From Achromobacter sp. MFA1 R4 (GTDB taxonomy: Bacteria; Pseudomonadota; Gammaproteobacteria; Burkholderiales; Burkholderiaceae_B), in assembly GCF_900156745.1 (NCBI RefSeq), contig NZ_LT707065.1, positions 2,914,001 through 2,978,000 on the forward strand: a stretch of DNA of 64,000 nt, given 5' to 3'. Each line of letters begins with the position of its first letter. Position 1 is the first letter of the stretch. The notes under the pieces were generated by a model. The model was not told the DNA's origin, did not search any database, and saw only the letters and a list, made by a program, of their open reading frames with translations. Shown here piece after piece: positions 63,953-64,000 of this stretch. The position numbers and the translations under genes are program-made.

Positions 63953-64000
63953 TCGTCCTGATTGGGATCCATGCCCGGAAACAGGATTTCAGTGAACCCG
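63949..64000 (-). CDS. C-terminal end of an unidentified convergent gene
   Basis: The minus strand reads GFTEILFPGMDPNQDD followed by TAG (63,949-63,951). Codon usage and the CTAG overlap with the fadE stop suggest the true end of a gene entering from the right. Too short to name. Confidence 0.45.
   Translation of the reverse strand, partial: GFTEILFPGMDPNQDD

Overview
The window is high-GC DNA from a betaproteobacterium of the Alcaligenaceae type (Achromobacter or Bordetella-like). This is inferred from base composition, the protein families present, and the amgK-murU / lptD-surA-rsmA neighbourhood. No RNA gene, CRISPR array, insertion sequence or prophage was seen. Gene calls rest on reading frames, start sites and motifs read by eye; no database search was run.

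Positions 1 to about 45,830 form a type VI secretion system (T6SS) island. The left arm (1-7,596, minus strand) encodes an OmpA/BON protein, TagF, TssM, a membrane protein with a ketosynthase-like domain, and a membrane-anchored M15 peptidase. A rightward cargo module follows (7,789-16,772): an unknown membrane protein, VgrG, a DUF4123 adaptor, two tandem DUF3304 lipoproteins and a Tle1-like lipase-family effector, closed by a strong terminator. A leftward operon (28,690-16,842) carries tssJ, tssK, tssL, a 2,763-residue VgrG with a C-terminal zinc-protease domain, and a small unknown gene. The rightward core operon (28,847-45,827) carries a TPR lipoprotein, tssB, tssC, hcp, tssE, tssF, tssG, tssH, a third VgrG, a second DUF4123 adaptor, a VasX-like pore-forming effector and a multi-pass membrane protein that is probably its immunity partner. 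No tssA and no PAAR gene was recognised; they may lie outside the window. One machine therefore has three VgrG spikes with three different cargo types: a lipase fold that appears to have lost catalytic residues, a zinc protease fused to the spike, and a membrane-inserting toxin.

From 45,864 onward the window is mostly housekeeping: an unknown small protein, an OmpA-type glycine-zipper lipoprotein, pterin-4a-carbinolamine dehydratase, and a three-gene FAD-monooxygenase / DUF2783 / MarR operon whose promoter is overlapped by inverted repeats. Next come a coiled-coil membrane protein, the cell-wall recycling pair murU-amgK, and divergently lptD-surA-rsmA. A hairpin and a 14-bp tandem repeat separate these from glycerate kinase. 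Pyruvate kinase, a fused SpmA/SpmB-like membrane protein and a FadE-type acyl-CoA dehydrogenase follow. The last bases hold the C-terminus of a convergent gene.

The most unusual content is the giant VgrG-protease with its Ala/Gly repeat linker and archaemetzincin-like cysteine/histidine signature, the Tle1-like protein lacking the expected Ser and His, the ketosynthase-like protein in the T6SS core, and the visible duplication scar between the two DUF3304 genes.
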